From: Marinomonas vulgaris
GTDB taxonomy: Bacteria > Pseudomonadota > Gammaproteobacteria > Pseudomonadales > Marinomonadaceae
DNA: 64,000 nt
Assembly (NCBI RefSeq): GCF_018145875.1
Contig: NZ_JAGSSV010000001.1
Span: 124,001 to 188,000 of the forward strand
Direction: 5' to 3'
Under the pieces are notes generated by a model that worked only from the letters and a program-made list of their open reading frames with translations, was not told where the DNA came from and did no database searches. A program made the translations under genes and the position numbers. Of this stretch, positions 1 through 8,688 are shown one piece after another. Position 1 is the first letter of the stretch; each line of letters opens with the position of its first letter.

Positions 1-964
1 CTACGCCGGCCTATTTATTGTCACTGAAAGCTGGCTCAACGACATTGCCACCAATAAAACCCGAGGCCGCCTGTTTTCTATTTATATTATCGAAATTTGG
101 GCAAGCCAAACCCTCAGCCAATTCTTACTGAACTTATCGTCCCCTAGCGGCTATGGCTTGTTTATATTGACTTCTGTGCTGATTTCTTTGGCGGTTGTAC
201 CTTTATTGTTGGTTCGTACGCCATCGCCGACCATTAATGTTCCAGAAAAACTCAATATTCTAGGGCTAATCAAAACCGCGCCCTTGGGGGTAACCGGTGT
301 AACCATTGCCGGTTCCACCGCAGGGGCAATACTTGGCTTGGGAGCCTTGTACGCCAAAAGTATTGGTATGGGAATTGGTGAAATTTCTTTGTTTATCGGT
401 GCCAGTTACGTTGGCGGAATGATTCTACAGTGGCCGATTGGTAAATTATCCGATCGTCAGGACCGTCGAGTCACCATTTTGTGGGTGGGTGTTGTTGGCG
501 CTATCTCGGCGTTTATCGTGCCGCTTGGCAATAGCATGAACAATCAAATCGTAATGATGATAGGTATGTTTTGTGTTGGTGCGTTCACCTTCCCCATGTA
601 TTCGTTGGCGTCGTCTCACATGAACGACCAATTAAGACCAGAGCAAATCTTATCGGCCAGTAGCGGTATGATTCTGCTAAATGGTCTGGGGGGAATTTGT
701 GGGCCGCTTGTCGCTGCTGCACTCATGGACACCTTGCGCATCGATGCTTTATTTTGGTTTGTTGCCTCGCTCAATATGTCCGTTGCCTTGTTTGCAATGT
801 ATCGCATCAAGCATCAACCAGCCATGATCATCGAAGAGCAAGGGGACCAAATCCCAGTGGCGCTAACGGTCTCTTCAGTAGCAACCGCAGAGATGTTGGT
901 CGAAGCCGATACTTCATCGGCACCTGAAGAAGAAAAACCGCACGAAGTGGAAATCAAACTCTAA
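1..964 (+). CDS. MFS transporter, C-terminal part (5' end outside the window)
   Basis: The open frame runs into the left edge (first full codon at base 2) and stops at 964, so only the C-terminal three quarters or so is present. The first visible residues (ESWLN, then RGR) match the loop and helix 4 region of YcaD-type major facilitator permeases. Several hydrophobic segments follow, with the usual loop between the two halves containing GKLSDRQDRR, the conserved MFS loop 8-9 signature (G-x-L-S-D-R-x-x-R-R). The tail is acidic and cytoplasmic. The substrate cannot be read from sequence. A TTG at 158 could be mistaken for a start, but the upstream codons continue the same protein. Confidence 0.85.
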   Translation, partial: YAGLFIVTESWLNDIATNKTRGRLFSIYIIEIWASQTLSQFLLNLSSPSGYGLFILTSVLISLAVVPLLLVRTPSPTINVPEKLNILGLIKTAPLGVTGVTIAGSTAGAILGLGALYAKSIGMGIGEISLFIGASYVGGMILQWPIGKLSDRQDRRVTILWVGVVGAISAFIVPLGNSMNNQIVMMIGMFCVGAFTFPMYSLASSHMNDQLRPEQILSASSGMILLNGLGGICGPLVAAALMDTLRIDALFWFVASLNMSVALFAMYRIKHQPAMIIEEQGDQIPVALTVSSVATAEMLVEADTSSAPEEEKPHEVEIKL

Positions 965-992
965 CGTCTACAAGCCGCCACACAGCTTTTAA

Positions 993-1598
993 TCACAAAG
1001 GTTGTGTGGCGATTTTCAAAGCGATGCTCCAAATAAGAAGCGCGTTTATACGATTGAACCAGCGCCAAAAGGCCGCTTTTTCAAGCCACTTTGCACACAA
1101 TCGCCCCACCAAGGCTAGGGTCAAAAACCATACCGCAGACGCCGTTGCACCACCGAGCACAAACGACCATTTATCCTCTTGCCATTGATTCGCCAAGCTG
1201 CCCATAAGGATCATGGTGTCTAAATAGAAGTGCGGATTCAGCCAAGTGACCGCAAAGCCCATTACACATAATGGCCACAGAGCGAGGCGCTTCCCCGCTT
1301 GCTCCAAAATCAAATGTTCTTCTTGAAACGACGCACGCCATTTGCCAAGAGCAAACCACACCAAAAACGCCACCCCCGCCCATCGGGACACCGACAATAG
1401 CCATTCGTGACTTTGTAAAATCAGCCCCAAACCAAAGGCGCCCAAAGCAATGGAAATCCCATCGCTAAGAATAAACAGCAGCGCGATCGGAAAGGCATAA
1501 TGGCGCTTAAGCGCTTGCTCTAGCAAAAAACTATTTTGCGCCCCTACAGCGACAATTAACCCACCACCGGTAATGGCGCCACTCAAAAATGCCAACAT
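993..1598 (-). CDS. argO: LysE/ArgO family amino acid exporter
   Basis: A 201-residue, very hydrophobic protein with about six membrane segments. The N-terminal GGGLIVAVGAQNSFLLEQALKR block is the LysE-family hallmark, and the NPHFYLDTMILMGS block in the middle is typical of arginine/lysine exporters. Length equals that of ArgO. It would pump out excess arginine or lysine across the inner membrane. It is divergent from an ArgP-like LysR regulator, the same arrangement as many argP-regulated exporters, which supports the basic amino acid assignment; the exact substrate is inferred. Confidence 0.88.
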   Translation of the reverse strand: MLAFLSGAITGGGLIVAVGAQNSFLLEQALKRHYAFPIALLFILSDGISIALGAFGLGLILQSHEWLLSVSRWAGVAFLVWFALGKWRASFQEEHLILEQAGKRLALWPLCVMGFAVTWLNPHFYLDTMILMGSLANQWQEDKWSFVLGGATASAVWFLTLALVGRLCAKWLEKAAFWRWFNRINALLIWSIALKIATQPL

Positions 1599-1711
1599 GG
1601 CGGTTTCCTTATAATGAAATTTGGCTTGATCTTACGCGACGCAGTCTTTACATTAAAATTAATTAAATTAAAACTACATTAGTAAAAATTATATAAGAAC
1701 TCGATCGACTC

Positions 1712-2593
1712 ATGATGGATTACAAAGCACTCACCAGTCTGCACGCCGTGCTCACGTTTCAAAGCTTTGACAAAGCCGCGCAAGCGCTAAATTTGACCCA
1801 GTCTGCCGTATCACAAAACATCAAACGCCTAGAACAAGAATGCGGCCGCCCCTTATTAATTCGCGCCAGGCCTGTGGTTGCCACGCCACTGGGAGAGCAA
1901 ATGCTCGCTCATTTCAATAAAGTCACTTTGCTCGAAGAGGGCTTACGAGAAAGCATTGAAGGCAACCAAATCAGACAACCTTTGCGCATCGCGGTGAACA
2001 ACGACACTCTGGCGACTTGGTTCACTGATGTTATTCAAGAATTTTCCTACCAAAATGACAACCGGCTGCACATTAAAGCCGCCGATCAAAACCAAACCCG
2101 AACCTTATTACAAAGCGGCCAAGTGGTCGCTTGTCTGAGCCAAATCGGTACACCTGTGGCCGGAGGCGATTCAGTTTTTCTGGGCAATATGAATTATGAG
2201 CTGGTTGCAACGCCACACTTTATTGAACACTATTTACACAACGACCTCAGCCCCGAATCCATTCTACAATCGCCCTCTTTAATCTATGACGAGCATGACG
2301 AGCTTTGGGCTCGCTACCAAAATGAATGCCTAAAAAGCCAGACGCAAGTAAACAACAGCCACTGGTACCCCTCATCCCACGGTTTTGTCGAGCTGGTAAT
2401 GGGTGGCACAGTCTGTGCTTTAGTCCCTAGTGTTCAGGTGAAACAGAAAATAAAAAGTAAGAAATTGGTATCCCTGCTGCCAAACACCCGTCTTGCCTTG
2501 CCTCTTTATTGGCATTGGTACAAACTTAGCTCCCCTGTATTGGACCGGTTAACGCAGGTGATACGAACTGTCACACGAGATGCTCTATACTAA
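1712..2593 (+). CDS. argP: LysR-family regulator, ArgP type
   Basis: A 293-residue LysR-type regulator. The N-terminal winged helix-turn-helix is clear at residues about 3-62 (FDKAAQALNLTQSAVSQNIKRLE), followed by the linker helix and a two-lobed effector-binding domain. ArgP (IciA) activates argO in response to arginine and is blocked by lysine. The divergent placement next to a LysE/ArgO exporter, with 113 bp between them, fits that pair. Two adjacent ATG codons (1712 and 1715) could both start it. The 113-bp gap is AT-rich near the regulator and must contain both promoters. Confidence 0.85.
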   Translation: MMDYKALTSLHAVLTFQSFDKAAQALNLTQSAVSQNIKRLEQECGRPLLIRARPVVATPLGEQMLAHFNKVTLLEEGLRESIEGNQIRQPLRIAVNNDTLATWFTDVIQEFSYQNDNRLHIKAADQNQTRTLLQSGQVVACLSQIGTPVAGGDSVFLGNMNYELVATPHFIEHYLHNDLSPESILQSPSLIYDEHDELWARYQNECLKSQTQVNNSHWYPSSHGFVELVMGGTVCALVPSVQVKQKIKSKKLVSLLPNTRLALPLYWHWYKLSSPVLDRLTQVIRTVTRDALY

Positions 2594-2670
2594 ATGCATC
2601 AACCGAAAACAGATTGGCCATGTCGTGTTAGTAGACGGCCACTTAACAAAGCCATTTTTAAGGAAAAATT

Positions 2671-3507
2671 ATGATTCGCAAATGTCTATTCCCTGTTGCT
2701 GGTTATGGCACCCGTTTTTTGCCGGCCACCAAATCCATGCCAAAAGAAATGCTTCCTATTGTGAACAAGCCTTTGGTGCAATACGGCGTTGAAGAAGCCG
2801 CCGCTGCCGGACTGGATAACGTCACCTTTGTAACAGGTCGTGGTAAACGCGCCATCGCCGACCATTTCGACATCAGCTACGAGCTAGAACATCAAATTTC
2901 CGGCACTAACAAAGAAAAATACCTCGACAGCATTCGTCACCTAATCGACAACGTAAACTTCTCTTTTATCCGTCAAAACAACATGTTAGGCCTTGGTCAT
3001 GCTATTCTAACTGGCGAATCTCTTATCGGTGATGAAGCTTTTGGCGTGGTGCTGGCCGATGACCTTTGCTTTGGTGAAGACGACGGCGTGATGGCGCAAA
3101 TGGTGAAGCTTTACAACCAATTCCGCTGCACCATCGTTGCGATTGAAGAAGTACCAGAAGACGAAGTGCACAAATACGGCGTGATCAAAGGCGAATCCAT
3201 GATGGACGGCTTATTCCGCGTAACCGACATGGTGGAAAAACCTGCCAAAGAAGACGCGCCTTCTAACTTGGCGATCATTGGTCGATACATCTTAACGCCT
3301 GATATCTTTGATAAAATCCGCAACACACCGCCGGGTCGTAACGGCGAAGTGCAAATCACCGACGCCATCTTGCAGCAAGCGACCGAAGGCTGTGTGTTAG
3401 CTTATCAATTCAAAGGCAAGCGCTTTGACTGCGGTAGCGTGGACGGCTTCGTAGAAGCCACCAACTTCTGCTACAAAAACCATTACAAAGACCCAACAGA
3501 AGCTTAA
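2671..3507 (+). CDS. galU: UTP-glucose-1-phosphate uridylyltransferase
   Basis: A 278-residue GalU with the N-terminal nucleotide-binding signature GYGTRFLPATKSMPKEMLP at residues about 9-27. Further blocks typical of the family are LADDLCFGEDDGVM (metal/UTP site), VEKPAKEDAPSNLAIIGRYIL and the C-terminal FDCGSVDGFVEA. It makes UDP-glucose from glucose-1-phosphate and UTP in the cytoplasm, feeding lipopolysaccharide and polysaccharide synthesis. The start has an AGGA ribosome site eight bases upstream. It appears monocistronic, ending in a strong hairpin terminator. Confidence 0.97.
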   Translation: MIRKCLFPVAGYGTRFLPATKSMPKEMLPIVNKPLVQYGVEEAAAAGLDNVTFVTGRGKRAIADHFDISYELEHQISGTNKEKYLDSIRHLIDNVNFSFIRQNNMLGLGHAILTGESLIGDEAFGVVLADDLCFGEDDGVMAQMVKLYNQFRCTIVAIEEVPEDEVHKYGVIKGESMMDGLFRVTDMVEKPAKEDAPSNLAIIGRYILTPDIFDKIRNTPPGRNGEVQITDAILQQATEGCVLAYQFKGKRFDCGSVDGFVEATNFCYKNHYKDPTEA

Positions 3508-3580
3508 TTAGAAACTGAATGTATTTACACTCTTCCTTGCACCAAAAAAGTGCAAAATAGAGTTTGCATTGTCAGAAAAC

Positions 3581-3621
3581 AAAAATGCCGTGCTCGTATT
3601 ACACCAGCACGGCATTTTTTT
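3581..3621. terminator. Bidirectional rho-independent terminator between galU and the AEC gene
   Basis: A perfect 10-bp stem (ATGCCGTGCT at 3585-3594 with AGCACGGCAT at 3606-3615), an 11-base loop, a run of T on the plus side and a run of A before the stem. It can therefore stop transcripts from galU (plus) and from the convergent transporter gene (minus). Confidence 0.93.
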
Positions 3622-3653
3622 ATGGCTTACCTTGAGTGAGTATGCTCTCAGCG

Positions 3654-4601
3654 TTAACTCAAATACAGCTGACTCAACCACACACTCACTGGCACAGTCA
3701 CCACCGACAACAAGGTCTGCAGCGTGATATACGCCGACATCCGCTCTGCATCTCCGCCCAACTGACGCGCCAACGCATAGCCAGATGTCGCTGTCGGTAC
3801 CACCGCAAAAAGTACGGCCACTAAAGCAGGCAAACCATGCACACCAAACCACCAGCAAAGCACACCGATTACTAAGGGAAACACCACAAAACGCGCCAAC
3901 GCCGACATCACAAAGGTCATGCCCACAGAGCGAATCGTCTCAAAACGCACACTGGCGCCCACTGCCAACAGCACCAATGGCAAAGCCGCCTGTGACAACA
4001 TACCAATCACATCCGACACCAAGACAATCGGTGTCCAACCCAGCAAATTCAAACCACTGCCCAAGGCAATCGATACAATCAGCGGATTACGAATCAAGGC
4101 ACCGCTGACCAAGCGCGGTAACGACAAGGTTCGCGTGCCATCTTCGCCGGTCGGCCCATGCATCAGCACCATGGAGACCACCAAAAACACATTGATCGAT
4201 GGAATCAACACAGACGCGCCCAGCGCCGCCAATACCAAGCCCTCGTCGCCGTATAAACTGCCCGCCAGCGCCAACACAATAAAAGTATTAAAACGCACAC
4301 CCGCCTGCAGCATAGAAGATGCCGTCGGCGCTTTTACCTTTAACCATCGAGCAGAAGCAAACACAAATAAAGAAGCCGCCACCAAAGACAGCAACAACAC
4401 CAGCGCATAGGTTGGCAACATGGGGTTTGAAAAATCAATTTGCGAGGTCTTATGAAATAAGAGCGCAGGAAACAGCACCCAATAAGACAGCTTATCCACA
4501 CCTGACCAAAAGCCATCCATAGGGAAACGCCAGCGCTGACAGACAGCGCCGACAACCAACAGCAAAAACACAGGCAAAACAGTAAGAGAAAGGGAAAACA
4601 C
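3654..4601 (-). CDS. AEC (auxin efflux carrier) family transporter
   Basis: A 315-residue inner membrane protein with about ten hydrophobic segments in two halves. The N-terminal MFSLSLTVLPVFLLLVVGAV and the conserved LSYWVLFPALLFHKTSQ block are typical of the AEC family, as is the C-terminal VPTATSGYALARQLGGDAE motif. Family members move malonate, malate or other small organic acids; the substrate here is unknown. The start is GTG at 4601, chosen because an AAGGAG ribosome site lies five bases upstream. The gene is convergent with galU. Confidence 0.85.
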   Translation of the reverse strand: MFSLSLTVLPVFLLLVVGAVCQRWRFPMDGFWSGVDKLSYWVLFPALLFHKTSQIDFSNPMLPTYALVLLLSLVAASLFVFASARWLKVKAPTASSMLQAGVRFNTFIVLALAGSLYGDEGLVLAALGASVLIPSINVFLVVSMVLMHGPTGEDGTRTLSLPRLVSGALIRNPLIVSIALGSGLNLLGWTPIVLVSDVIGMLSQAALPLVLLAVGASVRFETIRSVGMTFVMSALARFVVFPLVIGVLCWWFGVHGLPALVAVLFAVVPTATSGYALARQLGGDAERMSAYITLQTLLSVVTVPVSVWLSQLYLS

Positions 4602-4718
4602 ACACGCTCCTTAGAAGCCGCCGTCTATTTCATCGATAGACTGAAAATAGCAATACCAGAACGCATTTTAGTGTGTCGTTACGTAAACTTACAATAAGCG
4701 ATTAGCTTATCTTATTCA

Positions 4719-5729
4719 TTAGTCCACTTTTATCGATAAATACTGGTTTGTATACCAAGTAGACACATTCGGCATCTTCGTCAATAGCGACGCATTTTCA
4801 TCACGAAGAATGCCCGCTTCAAACAAAAATCGCGTCATATTGGTGAACATATCGCCATCAATCAAACCGACGGGCTCTCCCGCATCTTGGAAAAAGCCAC
4901 CCGCGACAATCGCCTTCATAGACGCATGAATCAGTTCAGGATTCGACAACATGCCTTGAGTTTGGTCGATCAATATCTGTGCCGCTTCTTTAGGCTGATT
5001 GGCCGCAAACGCATAGCCACGCTGAGCTGCTTGCACAAAAGCACGGGCGGTTTCAGGGTTGTTTTTCAGCCAAGTGCTGTTGCCACCCAAAAATGTGGTG
5101 TGTTGATCTGGCACTCCGTAGTCCGCATAAGTAAACGCACGACGAGGACGATTCAACAACATAGAATTCACCCCTTCCCATGTATTGACTTCCAAAGTGA
5201 AATCCACACGTCCATTGGCCAAGGCCTCGTACGCCGACGTACCCAAGGTGACCGTATCAAACTCCCCTTTTCCACCATCGTTTTTGATCATGGTAGAAAT
5301 CAGACCATTTTCCCAAGCGCTGCCAAAACCCGCGTAGATTTTTCCATTCAAATCCGCCGGACGCTGAATGTCTTCGCGCTCGCCATTAAACACCAAACGC
5401 CCTGTTTCGTGCTGAACGATGGCCATCACCGCCGTCGAATTTGCCCCTGTGGCACGTTGGCTGTAAAAACCGATCGCACTGAGCACGCCAAAATCGGCAA
5501 TGCCCGCGGCGACCAAGGTGCCAGAAGAGGTGTCCGTGTAAGGCAAAATATCCACATCCAAGCCCGCTTCTTCAAACCAGCCTTTGGATTGCGCCACATA
5601 CAAACCCACATGGTTGGTATTGGGCGTCCAGTCTAGGGCAACGCTCACCGGCGTGTTCGCCATCGTAGGCAAAGCAAAAACCACCAGCATAGACACCAGC
5701 GCTTGTTTCATTGAGATCATGGTTTTCAT
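4719..5729 (-). CDS. thiY: ABC transporter substrate-binding protein for a thiamine precursor (ThiY-like)
   Basis: An NMT1/THI5-like periplasmic binding protein of about 336 residues. A signal peptide (MKQALVSMLVVFALPTMA) leads into VSVALDWTPNTNHVGLYVAQSKG, the signature of formylaminopyrimidine/HMP-binding ThiY proteins. The start at 5729 is chosen because its ATG overlaps the stop of the upstream ATPase gene (ATGA); the frame stays open further upstream, but that part is only the shadow of the ATPase gene. A second in-frame ATG at 5711 would give a cleaner signal peptide. Last gene of a riboswitch-controlled operon. Substrate (HMP or formylaminopyrimidine) is inferred from context. Confidence 0.88.
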   Translation of the reverse strand: MKTMISMKQALVSMLVVFALPTMANTPVSVALDWTPNTNHVGLYVAQSKGWFEEAGLDVDILPYTDTSSGTLVAAGIADFGVLSAIGFYSQRATGANSTAVMAIVQHETGRLVFNGEREDIQRPADLNGKIYAGFGSAWENGLISTMIKNDGGKGEFDTVTLGTSAYEALANGRVDFTLEVNTWEGVNSMLLNRPRRAFTYADYGVPDQHTTFLGGNSTWLKNNPETARAFVQAAQRGYAFAANQPKEAAQILIDQTQGMLSNPELIHASMKAIVAGGFFQDAGEPVGLIDGDMFTNMTRFLFEAGILRDENASLLTKMPNVSTWYTNQYLSIKVD

Positions 5730-6481
5730 CCGTTCTGTCCTGTTTGTGTGAGAAGAATAGTCAGTAATTGCGCTTCTAGCGCATAAGAAGAGTCGGGGAT
5801 AGGGCTGCCCATTCGAGGTCGAGGCGCGGGCACCGTCACCTCGGCAATAATGCGCGCAGGCCGCGCCGACAACACATAAATCCGATCCGATAAGGCAACC
5901 GCTTCGCGAACATCGTGGGTGACCAACAAGGTACTCCAGTGGGCTTTTTGCCATCGCGCTTCAAACCAGGTTTGCATTTGCGTTCGTGTTAACGCATCCA
6001 AAGCACCGAAAGGTTCGTCCAACAATTGCACCGCTCGACCTTGCGCCACAGTACGCAACAGCGCCGCCCGCTGGCGCATTCCACCAGACAGTTGCGCCGG
6101 ATAATAATGCTCAAAACCCGCCAAACCAAATTCGTCTAACAAGGGCGATACCTGAGCACGAGCCTCTTTACGCGACACACCCTGCACTTCTAACCCGAGC
6201 GTGACGTTGTCGAGAATTTTCCGCCACGGCATCAAAGCATCTCGTTGGGGCATAAAAGAAAACGTCTGCTTGCCTGGTGTTATCGGCTGACCGTGACAAC
6301 AAATGCGGCCACCGTATTGATCGAGGTCACCAGTCAATAAACGAAAAATCGTCGATTTTCCCGCGCCAGACGGCCCAAGAATCGACACAAACTCGCCTTC
6401 TTTCACATGCAAACTGATGTTTTCCAACACCTTGGTATCGCCCAAGGTCACACTAACCTCTTGCATATCAAGCACCGTCAT
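5726..6481 (-). CDS. thiZ: ABC transporter ATP-binding protein (ThiZ-like)
   Basis: A nitrate/taurine/thiamine-precursor type ATPase of about 251 residues. Walker A is GPSGAGKST, the ABC signature is LSGGMRQRAALLRT, Walker B is VQLLDEPFGALD, and the switch histidine is in LLVTHDVREAVALSD. It would power uptake through the neighbouring permease. The start at 6481 overlaps the permease stop (ATGA) and its own stop overlaps the binding-protein start in the same way, so three genes are translationally coupled. A longer reading from 6505 is possible but adds only a basic tail with no support. Confidence 0.9.
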   Translation of the reverse strand: MTVLDMQEVSVTLGDTKVLENISLHVKEGEFVSILGPSGAGKSTIFRLLTGDLDQYGGRICCHGQPITPGKQTFSFMPQRDALMPWRKILDNVTLGLEVQGVSRKEARAQVSPLLDEFGLAGFEHYYPAQLSGGMRQRAALLRTVAQGRAVQLLDEPFGALDALTRTQMQTWFEARWQKAHWSTLLVTHDVREAVALSDRIYVLSARPARIIAEVTVPAPRPRMGSPIPDSSYALEAQLLTILLTQTGQNG

Positions 6482-7266
6482 TGGCCTTCTCCCGCATCGC
6501 GCCAACGCAACAACTGGCGCTGAATCAACACTGATACGACAAACAGTAACAAGGTAAGCATCGAACTGATCACCACCGCGGCCAACACCAAATCAGGTCT
6601 GAAATTGTTTTTTGCGTTCAAAATCACAATGCCCAATCCGGCCCGCGCGCCCACGTACTCGGCGAAAATCGCCGCTACCACCGCATAGGTAATGGAAATA
6701 CGCAGTCCCGCAAAAAAGTATGGCATCGCTGAAGGCAACCTAGCGGAGCGAAACACTCTGACGCGAGACGCCCCCATGGACCGCAATAGGCTTTCAATAT
6801 CAGAATCGGTAGAGTCATACCCGTCAACTAAAGCGACCAACATAGGAAAAAACGTCACCAACGCAATGAGGAGTATTTTGGGCGTCAAATCGAAGCCAAA
6901 CCAGAGCACCACCAAGGGCGCAATGGCGACCAAAGGCAAGGTCTGACTGACGACAAAAATAGGGAACAAAGCTCGTCGCACCCGTGGCATAAAGTCCAAC
7001 AAAATGGACAAGGCAAAGGCGACGACCAGAGAAAGAGAAAAGCCCGCTAACGTCGCTTGAATCGTTGGAGTGGTGTTTTTCCACAACATCTCACGGTTCA
7101 ACCACATTTGCTCCAACACACGGGACGGCGCAGGCAAAATCAGCGGAGAAATCTGCGACACATGGACGTAAATTTCCCAGATAACAAAGGCACTGAACAC
7201 ACTCACCACAGCAGGAACACTGCGAGCCCACATCTTATTCATACGATGGGGCGAAGACACACTCAT
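6478..7266 (-). CDS. thiX: ABC transporter permease (ThiX-like)
   Basis: A 262-residue inner membrane permease of the nitrate/sulfonate/thiamine-precursor class with about six hydrophobic segments. The cytoplasmic EAA-type loop for coupling to the ATPase is visible as LLRSMGASRVRVFRSARLPSAMPYFFAGLRI. It lies four bases downstream of the ykoF-type gene and overlaps the ATPase gene. Together with the binding protein it forms a complete importer for a thiamine building block. Confidence 0.9.
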   Translation of the reverse strand: MSVSSPHRMNKMWARSVPAVVSVFSAFVIWEIYVHVSQISPLILPAPSRVLEQMWLNREMLWKNTTPTIQATLAGFSLSLVVAFALSILLDFMPRVRRALFPIFVVSQTLPLVAIAPLVVLWFGFDLTPKILLIALVTFFPMLVALVDGYDSTDSDIESLLRSMGASRVRVFRSARLPSAMPYFFAGLRISITYAVVAAIFAEYVGARAGLGIVILNAKNNFRPDLVLAAVVISSMLTLLLFVVSVLIQRQLLRWRDAGEGQ

Positions 7267-7270
7267 AAAG

Positions 7271-7879
7271 TCAGCGTTTAGAAGGGCTGTTGGCCGATAC
7301 GGTTAAATCGATCGTCACATGCCCGTTCGCCGGGCCAAACTGACAAAAAGCCTGTTGCAAGGTCGCAAACACCGCCCCAGCGTCGCCGGTTAAACGAGTA
7401 CAAAAATGTTTCGACTTATAAAAAGTGCCGCTTTGCTTCAAAAAATCAATACAGCCCATAATCTCAGCCATATGATCGCCATTGCCCATCACATAAAGGG
7501 AAAATTGCGCGTCGGCAACTTGCCCCATATCCGGCGCAAGACGCAACGTTTCCAGAGCATTCGCTTGGCGCTGCGCCAAAGGCTCGGAAGGATTCGCCAA
7601 ACAAGAGGTATCGCAAATCGGATCGTCAGGCTCACCCGGGCAACCACGAGACAAGGTGGTACGCAACACCAGATGATGGCCAGACGCACTGGCAGCACAA
7701 TACAAATCTCTAAGAGCGGGAAATAAGACTTCAGGAGGACCAACAATAAGCGTTGAGATATCGTCGGTTTCAATGCGTAACTGGTCTCGATAAGGATCGA
7801 GTGCACTGAGTGATTCTAAAATAACACCCACAAAGCCATCGGCCATGGGATAAAGAGAGACTTGAGCCCCTGCAAACAT
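7271..7879 (-). CDS. ykoF: YkoF-family thiamine/HMP-binding protein
   Basis: A 202-residue protein made of two similar halves of about 90 residues, each beginning with a strand of the form AQVSLYPMADG / AQFSLYVMGNGDHMAEI, as expected for the tandem ACT-like repeats of YkoF (PF07615). B. subtilis YkoF binds thiamine and its pyrimidine precursor and is encoded with an ABC/ECF transporter. Here it is the first gene after a TPP riboswitch and precedes a ThiXZY importer, so a role in handling the imported pyrimidine is likely. The ribosome site (AAGG at 7887-7890) sits at the 3' edge of the riboswitch. Confidence 0.88.
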   Translation of the reverse strand: MFAGAQVSLYPMADGFVGVILESLSALDPYRDQLRIETDDISTLIVGPPEVLFPALRDLYCAASASGHHLVLRTTLSRGCPGEPDDPICDTSCLANPSEPLAQRQANALETLRLAPDMGQVADAQFSLYVMGNGDHMAEIMGCIDFLKQSGTFYKSKHFCTRLTGDAGAVFATLQQAFCQFGPANGHVTIDLTVSANSPSKR

Positions 7880-7886
7880 AACAAAA

Positions 7887-7985
7887 CCTTCTTACTACGC
7901 TGGCATTACCCAGATCAGTTTTGAGGGACAGCAGACTTGGCGTCTACATCTCAGCCGCGACAACACGCAGCACCCCTGTGGTGGG
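7887..7985 (-). promoter_or_regulatory. TPP (THI-box) riboswitch
   Basis: On the minus strand the leader shows the conserved order of a thiamine pyrophosphate aptamer: GGGGTGC, then GCGGCTGAGA (pyrimidine-sensor arm), then CTGATCTGGGTAATGCCAGCG (pyrophosphate-sensor arm). The 3' end of the aptamer runs directly into the ribosome site of the ykoF gene, with only about 10 bases to the ATG. TPP binding would most simply hide the ribosome site, so control is probably at translation initiation. Confidence 0.96.
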
Positions 7986-8093
7986 CAGTACTATGCAACA
8001 ACCCACAAACAAAATGCAAGGCACAAGATGAAATGAACGTATAAAAACGAAGGCCTTCCCACAAAACCAAATTATTTTTGAACATTATTAAAC

Positions 8094-8108
8094 ACACCAT
8101 TGTGGTGT
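8094..8108. promoter_or_regulatory. Inverted repeat upstream of parDE, candidate autoregulation operator
   Basis: A perfect 6-bp inverted repeat ACACCA-TTG-TGGTGT, 37 bases upstream of the parD start. ParD antitoxins bind short inverted repeats in their own promoters, so this is the best operator candidate; no binding data are available from sequence. Confidence 0.5.
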
Positions 8109-8144
8109 ATTTTTGCTGCACATATACACCAAGAGACAATAATC

Positions 8145-8381
8145 ATGGCACGTCAAAGTACCACTCTCAGCTCATCTAACGACAACTGGCCACAGCAACA
8201 AGTCACCTCCGGTGCCGAATACAGCAACAAAAGCGAGTTAATTAACGAACTTATCCGCCATGCCAGACGTGCTGAGGCTATTAACAGCAAACTCGCCACC
8301 GCGGAACAATCTGGCTTTAGTGAGCAAAATGCCGAAGAGATACTGCAAGAGTTTAAACAGGGCCTAACAAAGCATGACTGA
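8145..8381 (+). CDS. parD: ParD-like antitoxin
   Basis: A 78-residue protein upstream of and overlapping a ParE toxin by 8 bases. The C-terminal half (ELINELIRHARRAEAINSKLATAEQSGF) is typical of ParD-family antitoxins that wrap the toxin, and the N-terminal part would form the ribbon-helix-helix DNA-binding dimer. The ATG at 8145 is preferred over an upstream TTG at 8100 because it begins right at the family-like sequence and leaves the operator-like inverted repeat outside the gene. It would neutralise ParE and repress the operon. Confidence 0.82.
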   Translation: MARQSTTLSSSNDNWPQQQVTSGAEYSNKSELINELIRHARRAEAINSKLATAEQSGFSEQNAEEILQEFKQGLTKHD

Positions 8382-8664
8382 ATATCGGATATCAAACGCA
8401 GCCAAAGAAGATTTGCGCCGCATTTATGTATACGGCGTTGAACAATTTGGCGAGGCATTGGCTGACGAATACTTTCACACCTTTTTTGCCACCTTTAAAA
8501 AAATCGCCCATCATCCCTACTTATACCAATCCATTGACCACACAAGACCTGGCTACCGCCGCTGCCCTTGCGGCGCAGACAACATCTACTACCGAATCAA
8601 GGACGATACCATTGAAATAATGGCCATACTTGACTCGCAAGATACGCTTTCGGGGCTAAGCTGA
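8374..8664 (+). CDS. parE: ParE/RelE-superfamily toxin
   Basis: A 96-residue protein with the ParE pattern: YRISNAAKEDLRRIYVYGVEQFGE at the start, an F-x-x-I-A-x-H-P-x-L block in the middle, and C-terminal strands ending YYRIKDDTIEIMAILDSQD. ParE toxins inhibit DNA gyrase. The gene overlaps parD, the usual coupled layout. It ends only 24 bp from the distal, degenerate repeat of the CRISPR array, and the array is transcribed toward it. Confidence 0.88.
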   Translation: MTEYRISNAAKEDLRRIYVYGVEQFGEALADEYFHTFFATFKKIAHHPYLYQSIDHTRPGYRRCPCGADNIYYRIKDDTIEIMAILDSQDTLSGLS

Positions 8665-8688
8665 AACTTGTGTGACAATTTCGGCCAA

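Noticed and set aside
4887..5636. A 249-codon plus-strand frame
   Set aside because: It lies antisense over the ThiY-like gene, has no family resemblance and no ribosome site; a shadow of the real gene.
5730..5954. N-terminal extension of the ThiY-like protein
   Set aside because: It reads through the ATPase gene in another frame, places a signal peptide internally and has no ribosome site; the ATGA-coupled start is better.
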